From Paracamarosporium sp. OC-R06-R3 (Eukaryota; Ascomycota; Dothideomycetes; Pleosporales; Didymosphaeriaceae): DNA of 64,000 bases. The stretch is from positions 248,001 to 312,000 of the forward strand of contig JACVRA010000154.1 of the NCBI GenBank assembly GCA_019828545.1, written 5' to 3'. This document shows, piece after piece, positions 12,111-21,635 of the stretch; position 1 is the first letter of the stretch; every line of letters starts with the position of its first letter. The translations under genes were made by a program, and so were the position numbers. The notes under the pieces were generated by a model that worked only from the letters and a program-made list of their open reading frames with translations, was not told the origin of the DNA and made no database searches.

Positions 12111-13908
12111 TTAATCGCGTTGTGTTTCTGTCAGAGGGTCCTCCTTCCGCGTCAAGATCACATCCATGTCATACTGTCCTACAAAGAGCCTGTTTGTGCT
12201 TGTTAGCTCCCATTTGGTAAGATGCAAAATAAGACGGAGGTTCAAATTGAGGCCGAGAGTTAGAGGTACTCACGAGGATTCTTCCCTCCACTCCTTATTT
12301 GGGTCTGAGAGTTCTATATCATAATTAAGAAACAAAGTAGGGACGAATTTGGACATCTCTTGTTGGGCAATATCTATGTGTAAACGTATCAGCGGTTTAT
12401 TTTGAAAAGGGTACAACGAGGAAGGTGCCTACTGCGTCCCACACAAGCCCGCGAACCCGAGCCGTAAGCAAGTAGGTATCGAACTGTACGCAAGATATCA
12501 GTATTCAAAGATGAGAACCAACTATTGTAGCGCTTACGCATGTCACCCGTGTCGGTTTCCAGCCACCTTTCCGGACGGAAGACATCTGCGTCTTCGCCGT
12601 ACACACCCTTGTCCCTATGCACAACCCATGCGTTCATTCCGACAACAGCCCCACCTGGCAGATATTGACCCTCGATGTTGGTTCCTCCTGGAGGTACCAC
12701 GCGAGGGAGATTGACGCCTAGAGCTGGATGTACACGCAGACTCTCGTTGATGACAGCTTGTAGGTACTTCAATTTCGACGCCTCTTCATGCTTCGGTGGG
12801 TTACTCAGCTCGCCTTTACGTCTTGCCTCGTCAACTTCGGAGACGAGCTTCTGTTTGACCCGTGGGTTTCGCAACACATAATACACGATAGCGCGAATGG
12901 TCACAGCTACGGTGTCACTCCCCGCAGTTAATTGTGTGGTCCCCATGCTGATGACATCCGCGTATGTGAAATCCTCTGGCTGCTTCTCATGTGCATCAAG
13001 GAATCGGTTGATGAGGTCTTTCTTGCCACCAGGATTCTCCCTCCGGCGAGCTGTCTCTCGAATCGCGAAGTCGCGCATGGCGCCGTGACGAGCTCCTATA
13101 CCCACCCAGTTGCCGATGAGAGGTTTCAAAAACTCGTGTATACGGAAAAGATAGGGGACATGGCCGAGCCACACCCCAGAGCGGACCACCCTTTGGATAA
13201 GAGCAAATGTACCATCGTCGGAACCCGCGGTGATGAAACCAAAGTTTGCCGACCAGGTGATTTCGCCAATGACGTCTGAACTTCTTGTCACCTCATCATC
13301 CCAGAAATATGGGCATGCTTTAAATATATATGAGGTAAAGGCTTACCAAACGAGAAGAGGTGCACCCACTTCGCCATATCGACTCTTTGGCCCACCCTCT
13401 TATTGAGTTGCTCCACCAGCATCTCCAGACAATAATCTACATACGGTTCCAAATCTCTCAGCGTATCCATAGCGTATGCACGTGCTATCATTTTCCTATG
13501 TTGCCCATGAACCTTCTGGTCCTGCCCGCCAAACAGATCCACCTTCCTTGTCCCACGGAAAACGCTGTACCAATCCGATTTCGGGAACGAGCTGGAACTC
13601 ACGGGATAAATCTGCCGGACGGCTCGTGGGTTGCCGACCGAAACTTCATTAGGAGCAATCCGGACGATAGGGCCATATTTTTCGTGGAGGTCGATCGCAA
13701 TGCGGTGCCATTTCCTAGTGCGAGTTGCGCGGACGAGCCACCAGCTAGTTAGGGAAGCAAGGAAAGGGCCAGGGATCCGAGCGAGAGGCGAGAAGAGACG
13801 CTGATAGATAATATAGGAAAGTAGGAGCGCGAAAGGAAAGACGTAGAAATATTGCGAGGTTAGCGTGTGAATGGACGGAATTGACGACATTGCATTAGAT
13901 GAAAGCAT
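12111..13908 (-). CDS. cytochrome P450 monooxygenase
   Basis: Five exons are inferred with consistent phases: 13347-13908, 12538-13275, 12433-12483, 12274-12373 and 12111-12189, encoding 509 residues. The N-terminus has one membrane anchor (FPFALLLSYIIYQRLF) followed by the proline-rich hinge ARIPGP, as in ER-bound fungal P450s. Landmarks are the I-helix AGSDT (305-309), ExxR in NESLR (Glu365/Arg368), FRPERW (420-425), and the haem loop YGSGSRACVGR with ligand Cys447. The usual Phe of the loop is Tyr440 here. It resembles the CYP65/pisatin-demethylase-like group. The last three exons are small, and without splicing the haem loop would be cut off. It lies 1.37 kb from, and divergent to, a flavin monooxygenase, suggesting shared use in aromatic-compound metabolism (inference). 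Confidence 0.9.
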
Positions 13909-13951
13909 CTTGACAGCTAGTTGTTCGAAAGAGATAATGCGAATTGTGTCT

Positions 13952-13960
13952 GATATATAT
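13952..13960 (-). promoter_or_regulatory. TATA-like element of the P450 gene
   Basis: ATATATATC read on the minus strand lies about 45 nt upstream of the P450 ATG at 13908, a plausible TATA position. Judged by sequence and distance only. Confidence 0.35.
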
Positions 13961-14194
13961 GTTTTTTAGGTTCACTCTGGTATGAATACCTACATCTAAG
14001 CTGACTGTCCGCTATCGGTAGCTCCCGCAGCCATCCTTGTCACCTTGTTAGCGGATCGACGGGGAACGGGTAAACTCTACTACAAATTACATGCAGCTGT
14101 ACAAAAACTGTTAGACGTGTACGGGACATGGATTCCACTGGTGCACATTGGGGGAAAACTTGTGCTAAAACGGTTTAGCATTAACACAAGCACT

Positions 14195-14323
14195 TTCGAC
14201 AATTAATTGACCCATCACGAACTTCTATGGTCCTAGCCAATCGACTTTGGACGAAACAAAATGATTAATAATCGATCAACTCAGCTTTCGCTGAATAATT
14301 GGTTTCTTGTGTTCGACAATTAA
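14195..14323 (+). mobile_element. SINE-like insertion, 5'-truncated copy A
   Basis: A 105-nt insert (14207-14311) is flanked by exact 12-bp direct repeats TTCGACAATTAA (14195-14206 and 14312-14323). The insert matches the 3' third of the copies at 17346-17710 and 28376-28629. It starts at TTGACCCATCACGAAC, runs through TAATCGA and a small CAGC..GCTG stem, and ends TTGGTTTCTTGTG. Truncation at the 5' side with a shared 3' end and a flanking duplication is typical of target-primed retroposition. No coding capacity. Confidence 0.8.
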
Positions 14324-15274
14324 AACCCTCCACAAAAACAGACGTACAAAAAGCCGCAGCTGTTGATCATTGCCTTGACACGGCTCCGATAAGCTTGATC
14401 ATCTGCTTCGTTGCTTGTATTGACTGCATCGGAATTCCGAATGGCGAGATCGTGTAACTGCGAGAAAGCTCCGAGGGTGACGTTCGTTAACGAGTTGTCC
14501 ATGCTTCGTGCAACTTATCTTCTGTTCCTAATTGAAGGTACTACACTGTGCTAGTACGTACTCTCGTCAGACATCTCCAGCAGTGACGGCGGTGTCCAGT
14601 TCATCATGGTTCGCACAGAGAGATGGACCGACCGATACGAAGAGGCTGCTGTGGAACATATCCGGTGAGGTATAAACATGCATAGAGCTCGGCCGAGGCA
14701 TTGAGCGAGCGCACATGAAGACGTTCGGAGAAGACTCGCGCGGGATGTGGAGACCCCAGACGCCACGAGTGCTGACGCTCGCGTGGCGGTCTATCCGACG
14801 CCGATGGGGCGGCTGATGCACGTGATTTGACCTACCAACATCTAGGCGTGTTGGCGTCAAACTAACCGCGCCATGCTCCTTTCAGCTGCAGCCTAACCAT
14901 GACGGGCAACGCCGGTCTTCTTTACGATTGCCGTATTGTTCTCCCGCACGTATCCCCGCTCCACCCGCCAACCACAAACTAGCAGCGGCATCAAGTATCG
15001 GCCTTGTTCGCGCGTTGCATCATGACACAGGAACGCGCTATGCGTCGCCGAGTTTATTACCGTGTTTTTCGGCTCTGGAAAACGAGATTTCGGCTTGTGT
15101 GAAACGATCCTGGACAACGTACTTTAAGCGTGGGAGGGCTGCTTGATTACTCGCCCTTTCAGATATTACCCGAGCATTGCATCTCGTCATTCAACGGACG
15201 GATTATATTGCCTTGTATATTACTATTGCATACCTTTGCCTCACTCTTTGAGACGATCTTGAGGAGACGACGAG

Positions 15275-17164
15275 ATGGCCACGGAGAAGTACGATGTCGT
15301 TATCGTCGGCGCTGGACCTGTTGGCTTGATGCTGTCAACTTGCTTATCAAGATGGGGATACAAGATCAAGCACATTGACAACCGACCGGAGCCTACGGCT
15401 ACCGGACGCGCAGATGGCATCCAACCGCGGTCTCTAGACTTGCTACGGAACATGGGTCTCAAGCGCAAGATAATGGAATATGAGCCTGCGAGAGTGTACG
15501 AAGTCGCTTTCTGGGATCCGAGTGCGAAAGGAATACATAGGACCGGTACTTGGGCTTCTTGCCCTAAGTTTATCGATGCGAGACATCCTTTCACGACACT
15601 GTTGCACCAAGGATTGATCGAAAGGGTGTTTATCGAAGACATTGAGAAGAATGGTACTCAGGTACAGAGACCGTGGACTATCACTGGTTTCAAGAATGAT
15701 GGCGCGGATGCTACGTATCCGGTTGAGGTGAATCTGTCGCATGTAGATGGTACACACTCGGAGACAGTACGCACGAAGTACCTCTTCAGTGGAGAGGGAG
15801 CTAGGAGTTTCGTGCGAGATCAACTCAAGATTGGCATCAAGTACAAAGACCCTATTGCGCACGTCTGGGGCGTTATGGATGGTGTAGTCCGCACGAACTT
15901 CCCTGATATCAAGATGAAATGCACAATCCACTCGGACGCAGGTTCAATCATGGTCATTCCTCGCGAGAACAACATGGTCCGTCTCTACATCCAAATCGCC
16001 TCCTCCACAGACAAAGACTGGAATCCCCGCAAATCTGCCACTGCAGAAGAAGTCCAACAACGCGCCAAAGATATCCTCAAGCCTTACACCATCTCCTGGG
16101 ACCGCGTCGAATGGTACTCCGTCTACCCCATCGGCCAAGGCATCGCCGAGCGTTACACCCTCGATGAGCGCGTTTTCATGGGCGGCGACGCCTGCCACAC
16201 GCATTCACCCAAAGCAGGCCAGGGAATGAACACAGCGTTCCTCGACGCTGTGAACCTAGCCTGGAAAATCCACCACGTAGAATCAGGCTTCGCCCCGCGC
16301 TCACTCCTCTCAACATACGAATCCGAGCGCAAGCTCATCGCAGAAAACCTTCTGGACTTCGACGCCCGATACGCAAAGCTCTTCTCCGCACGCATCCCCT
16401 CAGCAGGCGAAGTAGCCGGCGCCTCATCCGACTCGGAAGCCTCAGAAAACGAATTCATCAAGACCTTCAAAGCCTCCTGCGAATTCACCTCAGGCTATGG
16501 CGTAGCCTACAACCCCAACACGATAAACTGGGGCCCGTCACATCCCGCCCAGCACCCTCTGATCCTCTCCTACGAGCACGGCACCACCCTCCGCACAGGC
16601 CGCAACCTCATCCCCGCAACAGTAACCCGCGTCGTAGACGCAAACGTCGTGCACCTCGAGCAGGAAATTCCCCTCAACGGCTCCTACCGCCTGTACCTCT
16701 TCGGCGGCAATCCCCGCAAGACTACATCCGCTATCCGCGACCTCGCTGCACATATGTCCAACACAACGTCTTTCTTCTCGACCTTCGCTCACAAAGATGA
16801 GGCGGCGGACCGCTACCACGAAAAGCACAATCCCCACTCTGACTTCCTGTCTCTCTGCACCATCTTCAACTCTCCACGCTCAGGCATAGAGATCGACGAC
16901 GTGCTGCCGGAGTTATTCGCGCGGTATAGAGACCACGTGTATGCGGATGATGTGTGGGATCAGCGGGTGCCGGAGGCGAAGGCCGCGGCACACGCGAAGA
17001 TGGGGCTGGACGAAGAGAAGGGGGGAGTCGTTGTGGTGAGGCCTGATGGGTACGTGGGCGTTGTTGTGGAGCTGGAGGAGGGTGGCGGCACGTGTGAGGC
17101 GCTGGATAAGTATTTTGGGGCTGTGACGGGGAAGAAGATGGGCGGGGAGAGGGCGTCGTTGTAG
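15275..17164 (+). CDS. phenol 2-monooxygenase-like FAD-dependent hydroxylase
   Basis: A single-exon gene of 629 residues. The N-terminal Rossmann FAD motif is GAGPVG (12-17). The second FAD motif is [17 protein letters not shown] near residue 303, as in the p-hydroxybenzoate hydroxylase superfamily. Residues from about 430 to the end form the thioredoxin-like C-terminal domain found in phenol hydroxylase, and the total length also fits that family. Members use NADPH and O2 to ortho-hydroxylate phenolic substrates to catechols in the cytosol; the exact substrate is not readable. No signal peptide. The neighbouring divergent P450 suggests joint action on an aromatic compound or metabolite. On the coding strand the middle third is C-rich and the last 250 nt strongly G-rich. 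A SINE-like insertion begins about 170 bp after the stop. Confidence 0.92.
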   Translation: MATEKYDVVIVGAGPVGLMLSTCLSRWGYKIKHIDNRPEPTATGRADGIQPRSLDLLRNMGLKRKIMEYEPARVYEVAFWDPSAKGIHRTGTWASCPKFIDARHPFTTLLHQGLIERVFIEDIEKNGTQVQRPWTITGFKNDGADATYPVEVNLSHVDGTHSETVRTKYLFSGEGARSFVRDQLKIGIKYKDPIAHVWGVMDGVVRTNFPDIKMKCTIHSDAGSIMVIPRENNMVRLYIQIASSTDKDWNPRKSATAEEVQQRAKDILKPYTISWDRVEWYSVYPIGQGIAERYTLDERVFMGGDACHTHSPKAGQGMNTAFLDAVNLAWKIHHVESGFAPRSLLSTYESERKLIAENLLDFDARYAKLFSARIPSAGEVAGASSDSEASENEFIKTFKASCEFTSGYGVAYNPNTINWGPSHPAQHPLILSYEHGTTLRTGRNLIPATVTRVVDANVVHLEQEIPLNGSYRLYLFGGNPRKTTSAIRDLAAHMSNTTSFFSTFAHKDEAADRYHEKHNPHSDFLSLCTIFNSPRSGIEIDDVLPELFARYRDHVYADDVWDQRVPEAKAAAHAKMGLDEEKGGVVVVRPDGYVGVVVELEEGGGTCEALDKYFGAVTGKKMGGERASL

Positions 17165-18302
17165 GTGTTCGGTTAGGGGTTTGGGCTTTAGGGCGTGTTT
17201 GTTGGGAGATGGTTATCTCGCATAGCGCTTGGACATTGCATGTTTTGATAGATAGTTTCCTGGATAGCAATGTTGTTTGTTCTGTATGATTTGTGCCCGG
17301 CGAGAGTCTGCGGGCCCTGGATGTTGGTTATAATCTCCATGTAACTATTCCTTAATGAACTATCAACCCCCGTCATGGCAATGTGCCAGGTTCGAGCCGC
17401 TCCACCACAGCTGATTGCACCTTACGCCGCTACTATCGTGCAATCGTGGACTCGGAGTTGGTTTCGAATTCAGATTGGCTTGATGAAGCATGTCTGCAGT
17501 CACAGTCGGCATAATATAGCCTGCACCTAGGTAGCAGTGCCTACTGCCTCGCAATTCCTATGGCTGCGATTCATCGGTACCGCTTCAACAAACCGATCTT
17601 GACGCTATTGACACATCACGAACTTTCATAGTCCCAGCTAATCAACTTTGCACGAAAAAAAATGACTAATAATCGAGTAAATCAGTGAGAGCTGATTTAA
17701 TGGTTTCTTGTCCATGTAACATTCCGATCTACGCGACGAGCGCTGTCTGCGTGGACTCCTGCTCAGCACAGTACGTAGTTTCTACTTCACCAACCTTTTC
17801 AAAGCACATCCGAAAAGTACACACATTGGCCACTATCGCAAGGATGTTTGAAACTCTGGTCGCACAATGGTGGATCTGGGACAATGTGTGATGATTCGTT
17901 TTACATTTCTTGTTTTGATTTCATGCAGCCTACAGGGTATCATGACGTGCCTACTCCGCCCAATATGCACAGTTGAAGGAAGAAAGCCCTAGCAGCCACC
18001 CACCGAAAAGTCCCCACCGCCCTCTAAAGATGGGCATCGATGCCAAAAAAACAATAGAATAAGGAGGCCCTGCCCTGTCAATGTACCAGGGGAACCAATT
18101 GCACCCAAGTGCTAATCGCAAATTGCAAAACAAGTTTCGTCGGAATTCCTGCTCTTTTCGAGTCCAATGCGCCCAACGCCGATGAGAGGAAAAACCAGAT
18201 CCGAATATTTTCGTCGAATTTCAAACATGCTCAGTCCGTCGTTCTCTTTTTCTCCTTCAGCCTTGCTGACCTTCTCGGCTCCTGCTCAGCCGCTACGCGA
18301 TT
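17165..18302. other. intergenic region containing a SINE-like element
   Basis: Between the 3' ends of the convergent monooxygenase and Med19 genes. Apart from the element at 17336-17720, no gene or RNA was recognised; short frames here are not supported. Confidence 0.55.
17336..17720 (+). mobile_element. SINE-like insertion, longest copy B
   Basis: The element spans about 17346-17710 (365 nt) between direct repeats TCCATGTAAC (17336-17345 and 17711-17720); the match continues imperfectly as tATTCC/ATTCC. GGTTCGAGCCG at 17389-17399 matches the Pol III B-box consensus GGTTCGANNCC at 10 of 11 positions, about 45 nt from the 5' end. No clear A box was found. The 3' end has a perfect stem AAATCAG/CTGATTT and ends ATGGTTTCTTG. 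From about 17461 onward it aligns with copy C, and from about 17607 also with copy A. No ORF, consistent with a non-autonomous retroelement. Confidence 0.75.
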
Positions 18303-19561
18303 CTATCGTCGCGCACCGCCGACTTCGACTTGATGAGATGTCCGCTCAAAAGCCGCTAGTTTCCGCCTCTTCGCTGCCATGCTTCCGTTATCTTCTCCTC
18401 CAGTGGATTCAGCATAATCGTCTGTAAAGCCCTCACCATAACCGTGGAATGAAGCGTCCGTGTACTGTCGTTTCGATCCCGCCCTTTCTGGCCTAGCTAG
18501 CCTTGATGCAGCGGACGAAGCGTGCGGGTTCGGCGTGGCGGAGGCCGAATGTATTCCTCGATGTGGTGCGCCTTCAGTCGGAGCCTTCGACTTGGCCGTC
18601 TCGTCCGTGGCGAGGTAAGCGCGATACTTGTTGGCATCTTGAGCTGGTAATGGGCCTTTGTCCATGCCTCCCAATGCACCATTGACGAGGTCTGAGAAAT
18701 CTGCTGATAAGCCTCCCTGGCTCTGGTCGATGGCCTTGCTCATCTCTTTTCCTGACACAGTAGAAAGGTAATAATCCTGATCAGGGATAGCATATAGGTT
18801 CGTAAATTTCCATTCCATCTTTGATGCTTTCGGTTTGCCAGCGATCTGCAGCGCTTTGATGTGACCTTCGTAAGACTTTCGCAATTTGTTTATTTTTTCT
18901 CCTGTGACTGGGTCATTTCGCGCAACGGTTTTTGCAAGGTTATCAAGACCATAGAGCTCGAACAGATTCTGCGAAGCATGCGGTCGTGACGGCTCATGGG
19001 CTACCAAGCATTCCGTGTCAGTAACACAGAGCAAAAGTGCACTGCATAGAAGGGGGCCTTACTGCTTTGACAGAGCTTGAACAGCTGGCTGCCACAAACA
19101 CCCTTTGCCGCTGCCACGCCGCCTTCGTCGGCGAAGATGACCCTGTTTTGCCGGTTGTGGTTGGTGAGCCTGTGTCCACCTAACCGCACGGCCTCATCGG
19201 CCTGGCTGTCCTCCATCTGCAGATCGCCGTCGCTGTCCACATTGATCGAGTTCGAGAGGGCTGCGGTGCTCGCGGGCGTCGGGAAGGGATGCATGTTGGT
19301 CGCCGAGGGACCCGAGTGCGAGGCGTGCTGGGACATGTGGACCGAGGAGGGGGGCGTCATTACGGAGGGCGCTGCGGGCGCAGTCGTGGCAGAGCTGCCA
19401 TTTGACTGCGAACTCATCGATGGATAGGGCGGCGACGTGGGAGTGTTTGGCTGGACGATGGGCGGCTTTGTCTCGCTGCTCTTGGCAGCCAGGTGGTAGG
19501 GCGGCGAGGCCGGTGAAAACGATCCCGTCAAGCGTTGGCGCTTTGCACTGTGCTCCGACAT
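18303..19561 (-). CDS. MED19: Mediator subunit Med19/Rox3
   Basis: Exons 19063-19561 and 18303-19000, split by a 62-nt intron, encode 398 residues. The first 150 residues are Ser/Pro/Thr-rich. The conserved Rox3 block starts around the exon junction (NLFELYGLDNLAKTVARNDP) and runs through LRKSYEGHIKAL and the KFTNLYAIPDQDYYLS region. The C-terminus is disordered with basic KRRK. The protein is a head-module subunit linking activators to RNA polymerase II in the nucleus. It is divergent from the Rad10 gene with only 410 bp between their starts, so the two probably share a promoter region. Confidence 0.9.
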
Positions 19562-19971
19562 AGAGGCCGCAGCGTCTGCAAGGACGGCGGGCGGCGGGCG
19601 GGCGTGCGGGTCGAGCGAGGACGTCGGCGGGCAGCCCCGTCCGAGGCGAGGGCGCTTGGCGATGCCGGCTGCTAGGCGCTGCGCATGCGATGGGGGCGAG
19701 GACGAGGGCGCGGAGACGGCGGACGCTGGGATGCGGACGGGCGGCGGGCGGGTGCGGGTGCGCGGTGTGGCCGTGGGCGGTGGGTTGTGGTGGTGTAATG
19801 GAGAGGAGCGAGCGGTACTGAGGCCGGCCGGCTCTCAGCAACGCAGGAGCAGTGGCCCGTGCAACAAGGGCTTCACGTCAGGCATGTCCCTAGCCTCACT
19901 CCAGCACCCTCGACACGCGCCTCCATGTCGACGTCGCCGCCGCCCGCCCTCCAGGCCCAGCACCAGCCCCA
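19562..19971. promoter_or_regulatory. bidirectional promoter region, Med19 / Rad10
   Basis: This 410-bp GC-rich segment separates the two divergent starts. It contains runs of GGCGGGCGGGCG and GGGCGAGGACG type. No TATA box is evident. It is open in several frames, but those frames have no domain and look like composition effects. Confidence 0.5.
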
Positions 19972-21039
19972 ATGGCCGATGCCGCCGCCCGCCCCGCTGC
20001 GAGAGTGCAGCAGCCCAGGCCGCAGGCCCTGCCCGCGCGCTCCGGGCCCAGCTCCATCCTCGTGTCGCCGCGCCAGAAGGGCAATCCCATCCTGACCAGC
20101 GTGCGCACCGTGGCATGGGAGTACTCGGACATCCCCGCCGACTACGTCCTGGGTGCAACGACGTGCGCGCTGTTCCTGTCGCTCAAATACCACCGCCTGC
20201 ACCCCGAGTACATCTACAACCGCATCCGCGACCTCAAGGGCCAGTACCAGCTGCGCATCCTGCTGACCATGGTGGACATCGAAAACCACGAGGACTCGCT
20301 GCGGGAGCTGTCAAAGACATCGCTCGTCAACAACGTCACCATCATGCTAGCCTGGAGCGCCCAGGAAGCCGGCCGCTATCTGGAACTGTTCAAGACATTC
20401 GAGCACGCTGCACCTACCAGCATCAAGGCCCAGCAGGCGTCGAGCTACTCGGACCAGCTTGTAGAGTTCATCACGGTGCCCCGCAGCATCAACAAGACCG
20501 ACGCTCTGGGCCTGGTGTCCAACTTTGGAAGCGTGCGCACGGCTGTCAACGCAGGCCCCGAAGAGGTAGGGCTGATTGCTGGTTGGGGAGAAAAGAAGGT
20601 GCAACGGTGGTGCAATGCGGTTAGGGAGCCTTTCAGGTTGAAGAAGGCTGCGAAACGAGGCGCCACCCGCGAGAACACGTTGTCCCAGGGCGTTTCCACC
20701 GCAGAAGGTGACGATCCAATCTTCGATGACGACGCACCGGACGAGTCCGTGCTTCGAAGAATCGACGGTACGGTTTCATTGGCGGCGGAGATGACAAAGA
20801 CGGCACCTGTCTCTGCGACGTCGGACGCTGACAAGCGACCGTCTCATCGCATTGCAGAAGTAGGCGAAGACGAAGAAGAAGCAACACGGCGTGCGGAATC
20901 AAGGAGCAATGCCCCTCAGAATTCGGTTCAAACAGAAAGCCAGACGGCAAGCTCTGCGAACGCAAAGAAGCGAAAGCAGGACGACGAGACTATGAGTGAT
21001 GGGATCATAGCAGCACTGAACAAACTAAGACAACAGTGA
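19972..21039 (+). CDS. RAD10: Rad10/ERCC1/Swi10 DNA repair protein
   Basis: A 355-residue single-exon gene. The central domain (about residues 25-145) is the ERCC1 nuclease-like fold: SSILVSPRQKGNPILTSVR, then YILGATTCALFLSLKYH-type strands and RILLTMVDIENHEDSLREL. It is followed by tandem helix-hairpin-helix elements (about 160-225) that mediate pairing with Rad1/XPF. The last 120 residues are an acidic, disordered extension ending in basic KKRKQDD. ERCC1 proteins lack catalytic residues; the Rad1-Rad10 pair incises 5' of DNA lesions and removes flaps. The ATG at 19972 precedes the conserved core by about 25 residues; the frame stays open further upstream without another ATG in frame. Confidence 0.92.
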   Translation: MADAAARPAARVQQPRPQALPARSGPSSILVSPRQKGNPILTSVRTVAWEYSDIPADYVLGATTCALFLSLKYHRLHPEYIYNRIRDLKGQYQLRILLTMVDIENHEDSLRELSKTSLVNNVTIMLAWSAQEAGRYLELFKTFEHAAPTSIKAQQASSYSDQLVEFITVPRSINKTDALGLVSNFGSVRTAVNAGPEEVGLIAGWGEKKVQRWCNAVREPFRLKKAAKRGATRENTLSQGVSTAEGDDPIFDDDAPDESVLRRIDGTVSLAAEMTKTAPVSATSDADKRPSHRIAEVGEDEEEATRRAESRSNAPQNSVQTESQTASSANAKKRKQDDETMSDGIIAALNKLRQQ

Positions 21040-21635
21040 CAATGAGATTACTCAATCCGAATTCGCATGGCATGCCCTCCAGGTGACGGCTCCGGTGATC
21101 ACATGTGCTTCTATGCGTGCATTTAACCTCGCGTCTAGAAGTTCTGAAGAATTCCTTTATACTTATCCCATACTCTAACCTAACTCATGCAAGTTATTCG
21201 AGTGGTTCTCTTCCCATCCGTGCTTCTAAACAGCCCTGACAAGCGGTCCACACATTGTGCAGTCTGGATTGCTTCGATCTACCCGAAATAATCGAGTTTT
21301 CAGTTTTCCAGCGTACCTAACGTCCAAGTCTATAGAGATGGGCCTGAGTGTGTCCTGTGAGCAGAGTTATCATGTGCTTCTCTTCTGCGTTGGGAAGGTG
21401 GGGCGCTTCCATGCTTTACTTGATTGGCTGATGGAGCTTAAGGCACAGCTCACTCTCACCTTCCTTCCACACCTGCATGCAGCTACCTCGGACAAACACC
21501 TCTTTTGCCAACTAGACTACCTCGAACACACCTTTGCTTCTTGGATAATCAATCCACTTCAATTCACTTGGATTTGGCGCGTGCAGGCACACGCCCAGGA
21601 ACAGAGCGCCTGGCCGCTGGAGCCTACACTTCGCA
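21040..21635. other. intergenic, Rad10 3' end to F-box promoter
   Basis: About 600 bp between same-strand genes. A 147-codon frame starting at 21257 runs out of phase into the F-box gene and has no domain, so it is rejected. No other structure was seen. Confidence 0.5.

Larger units (their letters stand above)
13909..15274. other. divergent intergenic region of P450 and monooxygenase
   Basis: This is the shared upstream region of two divergent oxidative genes. It contains a truncated retroelement-like insertion (14195-14323). A 60-codon minus-strand frame at 14320-14502 has protein-like composition but no family. A TGTATATT about 55 nt before the 15275 start may be a TATA element. Nothing else was recognised. 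Confidence 0.5.

Noticed and set aside
14320..14502. 60-codon minus-strand ORF next to SINE-like copy A
   Set aside because: Protein-like composition but no family, no splice partner, and its end runs into the insertion's flanking repeat.
14835..14854. Small CCAACA..TGTTGG inverted repeat
   Set aside because: Six-base arms are expected by chance at this window size.
17389..17399. B-box-like motif as part of a tRNA gene
   Set aside because: No acceptor stem, A box or anticodon arm could be folded around it; better explained as part of the SINE-like element.
19656..20624. 322-codon plus-strand ORF overlapping Rad10
   Set aside because: Out of phase with the certain Rad10 frame and Arg/Pro-rich from GC composition.
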